This document shows, one piece after another, positions 39,901-51,374 of a stretch of DNA of 64,000 nt. Every line of letters starts with the position of its first letter. Positions within the stretch are counted from its first letter, which is position 1. The stretch comes from Asparagopsis taxiformis (Eukaryota; Rhodophyta; Florideophyceae; Bonnemaisoniales; Bonnemaisoniaceae): assembly GCA_030407315.1 (NCBI GenBank), contig JALQPE010001685.1:1-64000 (forward strand). Reading direction: 5' to 3'. Under the pieces are notes generated by a model. That model was not told where the DNA came from. It made no database searches and saw nothing but the letters and a program-made list of their open reading frames with translations. The translations under genes and the position numbers were made by a program.

Positions 39901-40917
39901 AAGAAATTCCTAACCAGGAATTGTTTCGGTACTTTTGGGAACATGGGAGGGGGAGGAGGTGCACAAGGACCCTGGGAACCGGCAGCTGTGGAGTCCCATT
40001 GTCAATACGGGGGACGATGAAACAGATGAGAAGAACCGGAATGAGGGGAGGGCTCGCTTCACGTCTACGCGCCACTGCCTGGTTGACTATGCCGAGAACG
40101 ATGAGACGCATATCGACCGGTTCAAGTTTGTGACGCGGCGAGCCCTGCTGGATGTGTGGTTGGGAATCCTTGTCCGGCTGATAGGGCTGGAGGAGTGCGG
40201 TTTACCGGGAGAAAAACTTGTCATGCCGGCATCTGGGGGACGGTTTTTGATAACGGGAAAGGGGTGTCCTCGGCAGGTCCCACACAATGATTTCCCTGTT
40301 CCTCCTCGCGACCGCAAAGATCAACTTCCGGGTTACTTTGTTATTGCCAACGGAGATGACCCATTCCCTATCTGGGTGTGTCCAGGGTCCCACAAGTACG
40401 TCTTTTCCAAAGCGCTGGAATTAGATATGTACGCCAAGACGATGAAGCTGAAGAAGGTAATCGTTCCGCCACGTTCAGTCTTCATCGGTCACGGCCATGT
40501 ACAACATGCCGGGGCAGGGCATGTCGACAGAGTTGTGTCACACACGACAACGAGGTATCACACGTATTTCAGGAATGCGTCGTATCCGATTCCCGACAAT
40601 GTTTCGTTTGGTTTCATCAGGCGGTTGGGATTCGAAGAAGAAGTAATCCCCAATGCTCCGCGCCGGTCTGCCAGGCAAAGTCAACCGGCACCTGTCAATG
40701 TTCGCCACAAGACAGTTGTTCCCATCCCGGTCAAGAAAGATCGTAGGCCGAAGACAGGGCAGCTCGGAATGATGCGGATGAAGACGACAGAACCTCGCAA
40801 GGATATAATGCACACACCGAGTGGGGCCCCGGTAGTGCCTCTTCTGCCGGAGAACCTGGATATCTAGTTCACTATTATAGTGAGGACGAAGAGGAAGAAC
40901 AATTTTCCGACGGCTAG
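36979..40917 (+). pseudogene. ParB-like/2OG oxygenase fusion (gene 2, copy 2), three frameshifts
   Basis: Nearly identical to 2112-6053 but with three single-base losses: one C near 37985 (just after the DGLHR motif), one C near 39934 (before the oxygenase core) and one G near 40850 (shortening the C-terminus). The oxygenase motifs HND, HGHVQH and TTRYH remain in one open stretch (39935-40867). All three losses are in short runs of identical or near-identical bases, so polishing errors are a real alternative to pseudogenisation. Confidence 0.85.
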
Positions 40918-41199
40918 ATAGCTTAACAACAACTACTTTGGTAAACAATTATCGAGAATATAATCATCTCCTTTATCACTTTCAATCTATGAACCTAGTA
41001 TAATGTACTTCCGTTCCATGCTTTCAAACTAGATTGTCCATTCCCTCGTGGGTTGGAGCATGATTTCCAGGACGATTCCCTCACATCTCTAGACTCGATG
41101 GTCTATGCTAGAAATAGCAGAACAATTGGGTTTGTACGTGCTTCATCGCCTACTTGCTTCCGGTAATGGGTGGACGTGCACGATACACGATCAACCTGA
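40918..41199. other. Non-coding 3' flank of gene 2, copy 2
   Basis: Nearly identical to 6054-6337; no gene seen. Confidence 0.5.
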
Positions 41200-42640
41200 A
41201 ATGGACGTCCGGTGGATGTCCAGCTCAGATGCATTGCTGGCCAGCCCAGAAATTCTACAATTTCGGGCACAAAAAAATATTGCAAAAAACATCGATTTGG
41301 GCGGTCGATTGTGCCGTACGGCACACCCCCATCTCAAAAACATGTTCACATGTGCATGTTTTTGAGAATAGCCCAAATTTTAATTCAAATCAGGGTGTCT
41401 AATTTGGCCACAACGGCCCCAGGCACCGGCCGCCGCCCCGAGTGGGGCCATCACTGGCTTCTGTAAGCACCAACTGTAAGCCCAAATCGCGTCTTACGAA
41501 GGTTCGATTCCAGGCTTTAAGCCTAAGTTATGCTAGGGTGACATCTTTTTCCCTGTTTCATCATGGTCCCGCCTTACTCCCTCACGACAAACACTACTCA
41601 CCCATCACGTTACTCATATTCCGTGCACCTTGTATGAGTAGTCAACCCGCCTGCTCAGTTGCTGCAATGCGTGGATGTAGGCAGCACACGACCAACCTGA
41701 AATGGACGTCTGGCGGATGTCCAGCTCAGATGCATTGCTGGCCAGCCCAGAAATTCTAAAATTTCGGGCACAAAAATATTCCAAAAATATCGATTTGGGC
41801 GGTCGATTGTGCCGTACGGCACACCCCCATCTCAAAAACATGTTCACATGTGCATGTTTTTGAGAATAGCCCAAATTTTAATTCAAATCAGGGTGTCTAA
41901 TTTGGCCACAACGGCCCCAGGCACCGGAGCCGCCGCCCCGAGTTGGGCTCACTGGCTTCTGTAAGCACAACTGTAAGCAAAAATGGCGTCTTACGAAGGT
42001 CGATTCCAGCTTTTAAGCCTAAGTTTATGCTGGTACATCTTTTTTTCCTGTTTCATCATGGTCCCGCCTTACTCTCACGACAAACACTACTCACCGATCA
42101 CGTTACTCATATTCGGGCACCTTGTATGAGTATTCCCCGCCCTGCTCAGTTGCTGCATGCGTGGATGTAGCAGCACACGACAACCTGAAATGGCGTCTGG
42201 CGGATGTCCAGCTCAGATGCTTGCTGGCCAGCCCAGAAATTCTACAATTTGGGCACAAGGATATTCCCAAATTCGATTTGGGCGGTCATTGTGCCGTACG
42301 GCACACCCCCATCTCAAAAACATGTTCACATGTGCATGTTTTTGAGATAGCCAAAATTTTAATTCAAATCAGGTTGTCTAATTGGCCACAACGGCCCCAG
42401 GAACCGGCCGCCGCCCCGAGTGGGGCTATCACTGGCTTCTGTAAGCACTAACTGTAAGGCTAAATGGTGCCTAACGACGGGTCGATTTGAGGCCAACACG
42501 TCCAGGGACAGGTCTTGGTCCTTGTTCCATCATGGTCCCGCCTCACTCTCTCACGACCAACCTGAAATGGACGTCCGGTGGATGTCCAGCTCGATTGCAC
42601 TGCTGGCCAGCCCAGAAATTCTAAAATTTCCGAAAAATCA
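41200..42640 (+). repeat. Array of three hairpin-rich repeat units plus a truncated unit
   Basis: The 16-bp palindromes are at 41310-41325, 41808-41823 and 42290-42305. Spacing between units is about 500, 480 and 380 bp, depending on the spacer type. The third unit and its flanks (41940-42400) have many one-base losses relative to the others. The fourth unit breaks off at the same point as the one at 6788-6860. One spacer (near 41503) contains GGTTCGATTCC, a perfect match to a pol III B box. Confidence 0.85.
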
Positions 42641-43009
42641 ATTTGGTGGCCCAGCATCTCCTCTGCCGAAAATTCCCGCAGTCACTTCTGATATACTATA
42701 TCGTAGTAGTAGTAGTAGTAGTCTAGACGTGTTTCGCACTTGTACGCATCAGGGAAGGCTGCACCGAAAGTTGAGACTACGCTACTTGTGTACCGCGTCG
42801 TCTGAAATAGCGAGTAGTGTTTGTTGTATAATTGTGGAGTATGCGTCTAGTGGTTTGTAAAGCTTGCAGAACGGGATAGGGATGTGGGTGGCCCTATTTT
42901 ATGAATACATGAGTACCAATATTCAGGGTTGACAAAGCGGAAAGTCATAGGCTCGTACATGTTTGAGATTGCATAGTGGAGAAAATATTTACATCGAAAT
43001 TTACATGGA
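42641..43009. other. Non-coding segment with TAG/GTA microsatellite (copy 2)
   Basis: Same as 6861-7225; the microsatellite is at about 42703-42722. No gene. Confidence 0.5.
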
Positions 43010-43915
43010 GCAGATGGAGGTTTTGAGGATGAGGTATGAGAGGAAGAAATTCTTCTGTTGTATGAGGATGTGTTCTGTGGAGGGATGCAATCTATGGATG
43101 GTACAGGGGGAGGTGGAAATGTACGGAGTGCGGGTTTAGATTGGAGTGTGATTCAGAGAGGAGTGCCGACAAGCATATTATGGGGATTGGAGAGACGCTG
43201 CGGGGTGTTGGGGTAGTGAGGGCGGAGGAGGTGTTTAGGTGGGACCGTAGGAGGGTGCGGTTGAAGGCGCCGAGAGGAGGTGGTTTTAGGAAAGTGAGGA
43301 GAAAGAGGGGGAGGGGGTGGCGTCTGTTCTGGCTGTGGTGAGTGGGGATGTGATGGAGAAGAAGGGGGTTATTGTATTTGGGGAGGGAGGGGAGTGGGAG
43401 GAAGGGTGCGAAGTGGGGAGTTGATATGTGTTTCAGAGCGGGGAGGTTTCTGGGGAGACGGCGGGGGTGTCACCCCGCAGTGCGGGAGCGTGGGCCGGTG
43501 GTGGTGGTGTATACGGTATCGAAGATGCGGATGGCGTGGGGGCATGGAGCAGCTGAGGGAGGGAGGGGTGGAGCAGGTCGGGTACGGGATGGGGAGTGAG
43601 AGGTTTTGGAAGAGTAAGCTGCAGGGGAAGTTTGTGTAGAGGGCGAAGGAGAGGGGTTGAGGGTAGAGGAGAGAGGGTATTGAAGAACAATACGTTGCAA
43701 AGGTGTTGGGGGAGAGCATGGTCGAGGAGATAGGGGTGTTTTTTCCTATTCTGAGGTAGTATGAGGACTGGTTATACGAAATCTGTACGGTAGAGCAGAA
43801 ATTAGGTATGGAATGGAGGTGTGCACCGTGGAAGCGGGGATAGGTAGCTGAAAATGCGTGCTAGAGTTGTATTGGGGGTGTTTGAGGCACAGTACGGGGG
43901 AGGTGAGCACCAACT
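43010..43915. other. Purine-rich non-coding domain (copy 2)
   Basis: The G/A-rich + strand matches 7226-8135 with a few indels. No credible gene. Confidence 0.6.
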
Positions 43916-43997
43916 GGAAGGGGGTGTGAGCGAGAGGATGAAAAAATTAAAGACAAAATTGGAGTCGACCGACAAGGAAAAATAGAGTGGTCGCCGT

Positions 43998-44301
43998 GAT
44001 GGATGCGGACATCCATGTCGAGCACGGCGGCAGAAATTTCTGGGGTCGAAATTTTTGAATTTCTGAACCGGCGACCGTCCTAGGTGGACATAGACATGGC
44101 GGAAGTCCATCCCGAGGGGGACATCCGTGGTACTAGAAACAATGAATGTCGCCCTAGTAATACTAGACGTACTAGACCGCATGGACGTCCGGTTCTAGGC
44201 GGACATCCAAAATACTGGAGAACATGGACGTCCGCCTAGTAATACTAGGTGTACTAGAGGTTGTGGACGTCCGCGTCCATTTCCAAGAACACAGACGGTG
44301 C
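43998..44301. repeat. Left palindrome array (copy 2)
   Basis: GGACRTCC and TACTAG palindromes ending CCAAGAACACAGACG, as at 8225-8533. The junction with the insert is at about 44301. Confidence 0.75.
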
Positions 44302-44824
44302 CCGGTTCGAGTTCGATTCGATGCTCCGTAGCATTGATTTCGCCGAGGCGTCCGCTCGTTCACATTGACAAATGTGTGGCTAGCATCTCGTTGATGCGCT
44401 TTCGTAAGTCCTCGTCGTCGAGGTGCGACAAATCGATTGTCGACTGCCAATTCGTGGCGGGATCGTTCCCCTTTTCGTTGACCAACGGGTCCGGCGTTTC
44501 GTCGCCCAGCCCGTTCGTATTCGTCCGCGTCGTCGCGTCGACTAGCGGTAGGTTCAAAACCTTCGCGAGGGCTTCGCCGCCCTCACGTTTGAGTGGGACG
44601 ATTCCCAACGGGGAGCGTACCGCGTACGCAATCGTCGCGCCTTTCGGCAATTCGCGGTCCTTCCTCGTGAAGTTCGACACGATGATAGAGAACGTCTCTC
44701 TCGGTCCTACGTCGACCACTCCGTTGGCTATGCGCAGCCCATGCCGGAATTGCACCGACGCTTTCGGTTCGAGGAACACGAGTCCGGTCGCGTCCGTCGT
44801 CACGTTGACGGTCCGTTGCGACAT
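44302..44824 (-). pseudogene. Gypsy pol N-terminal fragment
   Basis: The start of pol, with PKASVQFRHGLRIANGVVDVGP then LPKGATIAYAVRSP, matching the first 190 residues of the unit 1 pol. A TGA at 44360-44362 replaces the tryptophan found in the unit 1 protein (ESMWDGSLG versus LSM-stop-TSGRLGE). The alignment resumes (EINATEHRIELEPGT) and ends at the insertion junction. No RT active site remains. Confidence 0.8.
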
Positions 44825-44847
44825 CGCCGGTACACGCGTGTACTTCG

Positions 44848-45819
44848 TCAGGCGAACCGAGAACGTTCGGCTCGGCCTATTCGAGGCCGTGTTACGCTCG
44901 CGTGCTTCGGGTGTTCCACGTTTGGATTCGTCTCTTCCCCCTCCTCGTACGGAGTCGTCGTATCGCCTTCCGCGATAATGGGTATCGTATCTCCCCGATG
45001 GAGTTCGATTGTCTGCGCTTGACAGCGTATAGCATCGACATGCTTCGACATGAACGACGTGCCCATTATAACGGGAACAGCCAGCGTGTTGGCTACGAAG
45101 AATTTGACGCGGAACAGCGAGTTCCCCAGCCTGACACGAAGCAGGATGGCGCCTTCGATAGGCAAACGTCGCCCGTTGGCGTCTCCGAGCTTCGGTAGCT
45201 CTTCGTCACGTAGACAGCGGTCGACCCAGTCGTAGGGCAGTAAACTTGTTCGTATCAAGTTGTAGCCGCTGCACGTATCCATCGCGATGGTAATCGCCCT
45301 CATCACGTTGAGGTCTAGTCCGATCGTTCCGGATACGATATAATGCTTCGACGCAAGTAGGCACGTATGCCCGTCGAGGACCAACGGTTCGGTCCTGACC
45401 GGCGCGCGGTCTGCGTCTTCGCTAGCGGTTCGTCGCTTCACCGTATGAGCCCGTATGGCTTCTTTTGCGTCGACACGCTTCGTATAAGCCGCGTGCTTGG
45501 CTTTCTCGCGCTCGGAAGCGTCGTGCTTCCGGGTAGCGCGTCTCGCTCGTCTGCGAGGCTTCCTCTTCGTGTGAGGTTCGGTTGTCCCGTCGGACTTCGT
45601 TTCTTCCCCCACGTCGGGTGTCGTGTGACTCGAGTTGGCCTTCGCGGCCGTGAGCTTTACGTAACTCTCGTTCGTCGGTGAGCCTGCGGAGGACCAATCA
45701 TCGACGTCGGTCTTCCCCCTTTCACGTAAGGGTTCAGGCGATGTGGGTGGCTCGTGACCTACATCGCCTGGTCGTTTTCCGGCGCGGGGCCGTTCGACAC
45801 GTCGTCGTCGTGAGCCCAC
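44848..45819 (-). CDS. Gypsy aspartic protease ORF
   Basis: A 323-aa frame with a basic, charged N-terminal half and a retropepsin domain carrying IAMDTCSGYNLI, followed by AVPVIMGTSFMSKHVDAIRC. It overlaps the end of gag by about 60 bp in another frame. The element is defective downstream, so expression would yield only Gag and protease. Confidence 0.7.
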   Translation of the reverse strand: MGSRRRRVERPRAGKRPGDVGHEPPTSPEPLRERGKTDVDDWSSAGSPTNESYVKLTAAKANSSHTTPDVGEETKSDGTTEPHTKRKPRRRARRATRKHDASEREKAKHAAYTKRVDAKEAIRAHTVKRRTASEDADRAPVRTEPLVLDGHTCLLASKHYIVSGTIGLDLNVMRAITIAMDTCSGYNLIRTSLLPYDWVDRCLRDEELPKLGDANGRRLPIEGAILLRVRLGNSLFRVKFFVANTLAVPVIMGTSFMSKHVDAIRCQAQTIELHRGDTIPIIAEGDTTTPYEEGEETNPNVEHPKHASVTRPRIGRAERSRFA

Positions 45820-48042
45820 GAAGCTCGTTCGTCATCGTGACTCGTTTCCACCTCGAGTGGTGTTTCGTCAGCGGAGGTCGTCACGTAGACTCCGCTGCGG
45901 CCATTACGCTGGCCATTTCGTTCGTTCGCCCACGGGCGGGGGTCACGTCGGTCATTACGAAAGTCGCCGCGGCGCCTGTCGAAGGGCCTTCCCCCGTCAC
46001 GATTGGGGTTTCGGAGTATCGTAGGCGGCGTGCCGTACCTCCGCGGGTTCACGTTCCCTCGCTCACCAGGTCGTTCCTGGTTACGTTTTGCCATTCGTTG
46101 GCGAAAGTACTCAGCCTGACGTGGGTTGCTCTTCACGTGGAAGAGGTAGTACTTGTACGCGAAAAAGATCCGTTGATCTGGCGTCAGACGCGGACACGTA
46201 AACGCCGAGTGGCCATCTTCGCGGCATGACCAACACGACAGCGTCCAGTAATCATTCGGGATTACGAAGTGCGCCAATTGCGTCTGCTCGCTCGTGAGCT
46301 TCGTCACGTCCTCGCATGGACGGTTCAATCGAGCTTCGAGCTCGTCCGGCGTTTCGTTTGCCGTTTTCGTATCGTTAGGCGGCGGCCCGTTCGTGAAGAG
46401 TATCGCCTCTAAATTCTCGGCAACGTGAGCCGCGGCGAGCGATACATCGTCATCATCCCTCGCGGGGATGTTCAGGTTACCATCGTGGTAACTGGGCTCG
46501 CTAGCCCGTTCATTACGTAAGTACGCGGACTCATCGTAGTCCGCGAACTTCCTCGACTCGTGGTCGGAAATAGCCAACGTAGGCTTCACCGGAAACCGCA
46601 CTTTCGGTTTCGCGGCTGACGCGACAGCTGCCGTACGTGCACGGAAGGTCGTTCCTTCGGCCGTCGCCAATCGTCTCACAACGGTGAGGTCGTTCCTCTC
46701 TCGTTCGGGGAGTGACCGGAGTCGTTCCGTCACGGCTGCCCGCGTCGAGGGCAGTAAACCACGTACGTAGTGGTGAACGAGGAGTCGGTCCGTAAACTCG
46801 TAGTTGCACGCCCGCGTGGCGGTGTCGAGTCTATCAGTGTACTGATTCTCGTCCTCGTTAGGACTCTGCGTGATCATCGTGACCTTTTCGTAGGCCTCCT
46901 GCAGCACGTCGTCTTGCAGGTAACGTTTAATCAACGCGTTGATTACGTGAGGCCACGAGAACCTCTCCGTCGGATCAGTCGTGATCACACCAGTCGTACA
47001 CTGGGAATCGTAGAACCGTCGGGCGTCCCCTTCGAGGAAGAAGTGCAGCGCACGTACTGCCACTCCCTCGCACACTCCGAGTGTGCTGAACCCATCACGT
47101 ATTTGGGCGAGGAATCTGAGCAACGCAATCGGATTCCGGCCGGAGAACGGCTTTAACGTAGGGAAAAGTCCCTCCAGCTCACGTTTGAGCTATGTACGCT
47201 TTGATTCTCGTTCACGTAGAGATGTTCACGTACATCGTTAAGTCGGTACATGCGGTACGACACCACGTTCGCAAATGCGTCGAGCATTGTCGTGTGCTCT
47301 GCCAACGCGTGGCAAACGGGTCCGAGGGCGTTCCCTGGTAAGCGTACCGCGTCGGCACGTTCGTTTTCGTGTACTCGCGTGTCCGTCGTGCTGAACGTTC
47401 CCAGCCACGGAATGTACGTCTCACGTGGCGGGGGAGCTCTCGTATCGAATTGCGCAGCTCGTGCTGCGTCCGCCGACCGCGCGTGGTCTGGCGTATCGTT
47501 AAAACGTAATTGCCTTCGTGGCGTCTCGTTGGGGTTGGCGATGGCTCGTTGCACTGTCGCCCCCTTCCGTACGTTGTCGGGGTCGTCGGACCGGGTGTTG
47601 GTGGGTATCCTCCCGGAACGGCCGGGGAGGATTGCGAGTTATAGGCGCGCGAGCCTTCTTCGTAATTCGGATCGCTTCCGCTCGGCGGAGCGGAACGTCC
47701 GGCGACGATTTCGTTGAATACTACGACAAACGAGTCGAGTCTTCCCTCCACGGCGGAGAGGCGGTTTCGTAAATCTTCGTTTTCCCGTTCGAGGGTCGCT
47801 GAGCGTTCACGTAACGCACGAGCTTCGCGCTCCGAGACTCCGAGTCTCTGCCTTACGGCTTCGTCGACGGCCGCGTCGCTCTCCCTTTCGATGTGACCTC
47901 GAAGGTCTTCGTACACTACGCGTAGTGCCGTGGGAGTCACGTTCCCTTCATTGAGCTTACCGCGCGTAGCGGGGTCCATACTCACGGACTCTGTGGAACG
48001 ATAGTTCGGTGGACGTAGTAGCTGGTACGAGCCAGTGGACAC
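45759..48042 (-). pseudogene. Gypsy gag, frameshifted into two parts
   Basis: The N-terminal part (48042-47212) has a Glu/Arg coiled coil (EREARALRERSATLERENED). The C-terminal part (47123-45759) has the capsid-like MLRFLAQIRDGFSTLGVCEG, an EDENQYTDRLDTATRAC segment and a zinc knuckle CWSCREDGHSAFTC, then RG-rich sequence. The two parts are in different frames near 47130-47210, so at least one indel has occurred. The layout equals that of the 641-aa gag at 12879-14804. Confidence 0.75.
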
Positions 48043-48758
48043 GCTGTCCTTACGAAACGAAACGAGCAGTCCACCCGCTGGTGTTTGACTGTATTGTTAG
48101 AACGGTAGAAGGTAGAGTGGTTAGCGAGTAGACACGAGCGTCACGACGCAACAATCCACGCGAGGATTACGTTAGCAAACGAGGTGGTACGTCACCGGAG
48201 GCGCTCTCAGCCAAGCCCGGAGGCACTACACGCAATCAGCCTTACGTGCGGCGATGGGTAGGGAGTACGCAGCTCGACGGAGACGAAGCCTCGCTAGGCA
48301 AACGTAAACGTAAAACGTAGAAGTCAGTCGTAGACTAGAGCCGTTGCTCGTTCGATGTATTGTCCCCTTTCCCTCCCGGCACGATGCCAATACCTATATG
48401 GCCACGATGGCATCGCTTTACAGTGTAAACACTGTTCGTAACGTCCCCGAATGGGAAAGGACCTTGTGGTCACACGTAGGGACCCGTTGGTCCGTTGGCC
48501 GTTGCCAGTACGTTCGTTGCACACGTGTGCCGGTTGCGCGCGCGCATGCGCCAGCAATGTTCGTGCATTGCTGTCGCCGGTCGTGTCGTCGAAATTCGAA
48601 TTCGCGGAAAAACGTAAATATTTGCAATTTCGGAATTGCCACGTATACTACACAGCCCCACCCCCACACGTGGACGTCCCGGCCACGCGAGGCCCGTCAG
48701 GACGCGCCTGAGACACGGGCCGTGGCGCCTTTTCGGGTACAACTGCGGACGTGGCACG
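48043..48758 (-). repeat. Probable 5' LTR and leader of the truncated gypsy
   Basis: Non-coding sequence upstream of gag on the minus strand. It would begin TGCCACGTCCGCAGTTG at the junction with CGTCTGTG. A TATATAGG-like box lies near 48396-48403 (minus strand). No second LTR is present because the 3' half is missing, so limits are tentative. Confidence 0.4.
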
Positions 48759-48884
48759 TCTGTGTTTTCGGAAGTGGACGCGGACGTCCAGTCTCTCTAG
48801 TACGGGTCCTAGTCGGCCCCGAGATTTACTAGAACAAATGAACGTCCGCGTCCAAAAAAAAAATAAAATTTTTTGGATGCGGAC
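48759..48884. repeat. Right arm of the palindrome array (copy 2)
   Basis: CGTCTGTGTTTTCGGAAGTG and following motifs, the same as 23176-23288. Confidence 0.75.
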
Positions 48885-49363
48885 GTCCACTTTCTCTAGT
48901 ACATATGGCGGAATACTAGGGCCCGACATCCACTTTCTCTAGTACATATGGCGGAATACTAGGACCCGACATCCACTTTCTCTAGTACGTTTGGCGGAAT
49001 ACTAGGACCCGACATCCACTTTCTCTAGTACATATGGCGGAATACTAGGACCCGACATCCACTTTCTCTAGTACATATGGCGGAATACTAGGACCCGACA
49101 TCCACTTTCTCTAGTACATATGGCGGAATACTAGGACCCGACATCCACTTTCTCTAGTACGTTTGGCGGAATACTAGGACCCGACATCCACTTTCTCTAG
49201 TACATATGGCGGAATACTAGGACCCGACATCCACTTTCTCTAGTACATATGGCGGAATACTAGGACCCGACATCCACTTTCTCTAGTACATATGGCGGAA
49301 TACTAGGACCCGACATCCACTTTCTCTAGTACATATGGCGGAATACTAGGACCCGACATCCAG
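48885..49363 (+). repeat. 43-bp minisatellite, 11 units
   Basis: Eleven tandem units of the repeat present three times at 23289-23443. Two units carry GTTTGG and the rest ATATGG, so the array expanded by copying blocks. Each unit contains GACATCC and CTAGTA...TACTAG. Confidence 0.9.
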
Positions 49364-49487
49364 TATACAATATATCAGCGAAAACCGGGAGGGAAGAAAT
49401 TACAGCGGATGGTAAATTCAGGGCCCATATCGGACCGTATTTTATTCTCTCATTTAGGAAACTGCTCGTATACAATACGTCTCTCTA

Positions 49488-49653
49488 GAATAGGGAATAC
49501 ATATCTGGTCAGAATAGGAAATAAATACCCGGTTAGAATAGGAAATACGTATCCAGCCAGAATAGGAAATACGTATCCAGCCAGAATAGAAATACGTATC
49601 CAGCCAGAATACGAAATACGTATCCAGCCAGAATACAAAATACCTGTCAGCAT
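49488..49653 (+). repeat. 24-bp tandem repeat (about 7 units)
   Basis: Same as 23562-23706 with about one more unit and a one-base loss near 49590 that breaks the open frame, which argues against a coding role. Confidence 0.8.
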
Positions 49654-49689
49654 ATCGTCGATCACCCATCTCCCTCACTATCGCGTTCT

Positions 49690-51020
49690 CCCTACCATCC
49701 GAACGCCATGCACCACCATCCGCACATACTGCAAGAACCCTCACGACCTAGATTACAAAAAATACGCTCCTTCCCAATACCATCCCCGCTTTCCTCGACA
49801 CCACCCCAGCCCATTAAATCATCAAGACATCAAACACGAACATGGTCAGCAAAATCTTACACCACTTGAAACCACTCTCACTTCTATCGTATGCCCCAAA
49901 ATATACACATACCAGAAACACCTCACAGCTTCATTCCCCATCTTCCTACATCCCTTCTTCACTCTCCTTCAGTCCTGCCGTTCCTGCTTCACCACTCCTG
50001 CATCACATACACAACATCAGAATCAACCACAACAGTCAGACTCAAAAGCAACGCTTACCACGACAGATATCCTAGAAACTCCCTTACTTACCTCTCCGAG
50101 AGGATGACTGAATCATCCATCCTACACAAAATACAAACCATGATCCAAAAACCTTGCAATGAATAATCAAAGTCAGCAGTCCATATCTTCGCAAAACAAG
50201 TCTTGGTGCTCAGTAAAACTTACCTTCTGTCATCAACATTCCTGCATCATCTACACAACATCGGAATCAACCACAACAGTCAGACTCAAAACCAACCTTC
50301 CATCACAGCATACTTTCAAAACTCGCACACTTACCTTCGCTCCACACAATACACACCATGACTCAATAGGCTTCCAATGAAAAATATCGCATCAACGGAA
50401 ATAGTCAGACTCAAAACCAACCTTCCCTCGCTGCTTACTTTCAAAACTCGCACACTTACTTTACCTGTTCCATCCTGCACACAATAAAAACCATAAATCA
50501 CGTAATCGTGTAGCCAAGAAAAGTAGTCAGCATTCCGCATCTTCGCACAACCGGTCTGGGCGCCCAATGTGACTTACCTTCCGTCATCACTATTCCTCCA
50601 TCACCTACGCAACATCGGATTCAATCGCAACAGTCAGATTGAAAACCAACGTTTCCCTCGCTACATACCCTGAGAACTCGCAAATGTACCTCTCATCCAT
50701 CCTACACACAATACAAACCATGATCCAAAAACCTTGCAATTAACAATAATCATAGTCAGCAGTCCATATCTTCGCAAAGCACATCTTGGCACTCAATGAA
50801 ACTTACCTTCCGTCATCAACATTCCTGCATCATCTACACAACATCGGAATCAACCACAACAGTCAGACTCAAAATCAACCTTCCCTCACAGCATACTTTC
50901 AAAACTTCACGTACCTCTCTTCCATCCTCCGCTCAATACACACCATCAGTCAACAGGCTTCCCATGAAAAATATCGCATCAACGGAAATAGTCAGACTCA
51001 AAACCCACGCTTCCCTCAAC
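49690..51020 (+). repeat. Pyrimidine/A-rich domain with ~230-bp degenerate tandem repeats (copy 2)
   Basis: About six blocks containing ACACAACATC...CAACAGTCAGACTCAAAA, near 50000, 50240, 50400, 50606, 50826 and 50996, against three in unit 1. No gene. Confidence 0.6.
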
Positions 51021-51023
51021 GCA

Positions 51024-51090
51024 TACCCTCGAGGGTAGAGGATGGAACGAAGGTACGTGCGCGAATCTTGATCAAGATTCGCGCACGTAC
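51024..51090. promoter_or_regulatory. 14-bp and perfect 38-bp palindromes upstream of gene 3 (copy 2)
   Basis: TACCCTCGAGGGTA at 51024-51037, and a perfect 38-bp palindrome at 51053-51090 centred on TTGATCAA with outer arms GTACGTGCGCG. Confidence 0.55.
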
Positions 51091-51113
51091 AAAGCAAAGT
51101 CGGTCAAAGAAGA

Positions 51114-51374
51114 TCAGTCGGTGATGAGGGCGGAGTGGAGCCTGCGGCGTCGACCGGACAGCTTTCTGCGTCCGCTTAAGTCTTGCTGTGCATACTCGAA
51201 ATCATCGCCGGCAGTGAGATTGAGTATGGCCCAAGCCATGGTCTCTGATTCCCCGAACAAAGAGATCCGGATCGAGAACAACGAATATAAACATATAATC
51301 ATATATATGAGAATCCATTTGCTTTCCTTACATGATCTGTGGCATATCCGCTGTAAAGCACATTCAGATTCCAC
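51114..51374 (-). CDS. Possible small ORF, 86 aa (copy 2)
   Basis: Same frame and length as 24568-24828, with a few substitutions. Coding status is doubtful. Confidence 0.2.
   Translation of the reverse strand: MESECALQRICHRSCKESKWILIYMIICLYSLFSIRISLFGESETMAWAILNLTAGDDFEYAQQDLSGRRKLSGRRRRLHSALITD

Larger units (their letters stand above)
44302..48758 (-). mobile_element. Nested, truncated Ty3/gypsy insertion in unit 2 (4.5 kb)
   Basis: A minus-strand gypsy element with leader or LTR, gag, protease and the start of pol, cut off just before the reverse transcriptase core at the left junction. It occupies the same palindrome centre as the unrelated 14.6-kb insert of unit 1. Protein-level similarity with the gypsy in unit 1 is clear (same gag-pro-pol order, DTCSG versus DTRSG), but it is a different lineage. 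Confidence 0.8.

Noticed and set aside
44302..48758. RIP-like (C to T) mutation of repeats
   Set aside because: The pol stop here could be G to A, but the stop at 16591 needs a transversion, and copies differ mainly by indels, so a RIP signature is not supported.
48885..49363. CRISPR array
   Set aside because: Units are contiguous 43-bp tandem copies without unique spacers, there are no cas genes, and the window is eukaryotic.
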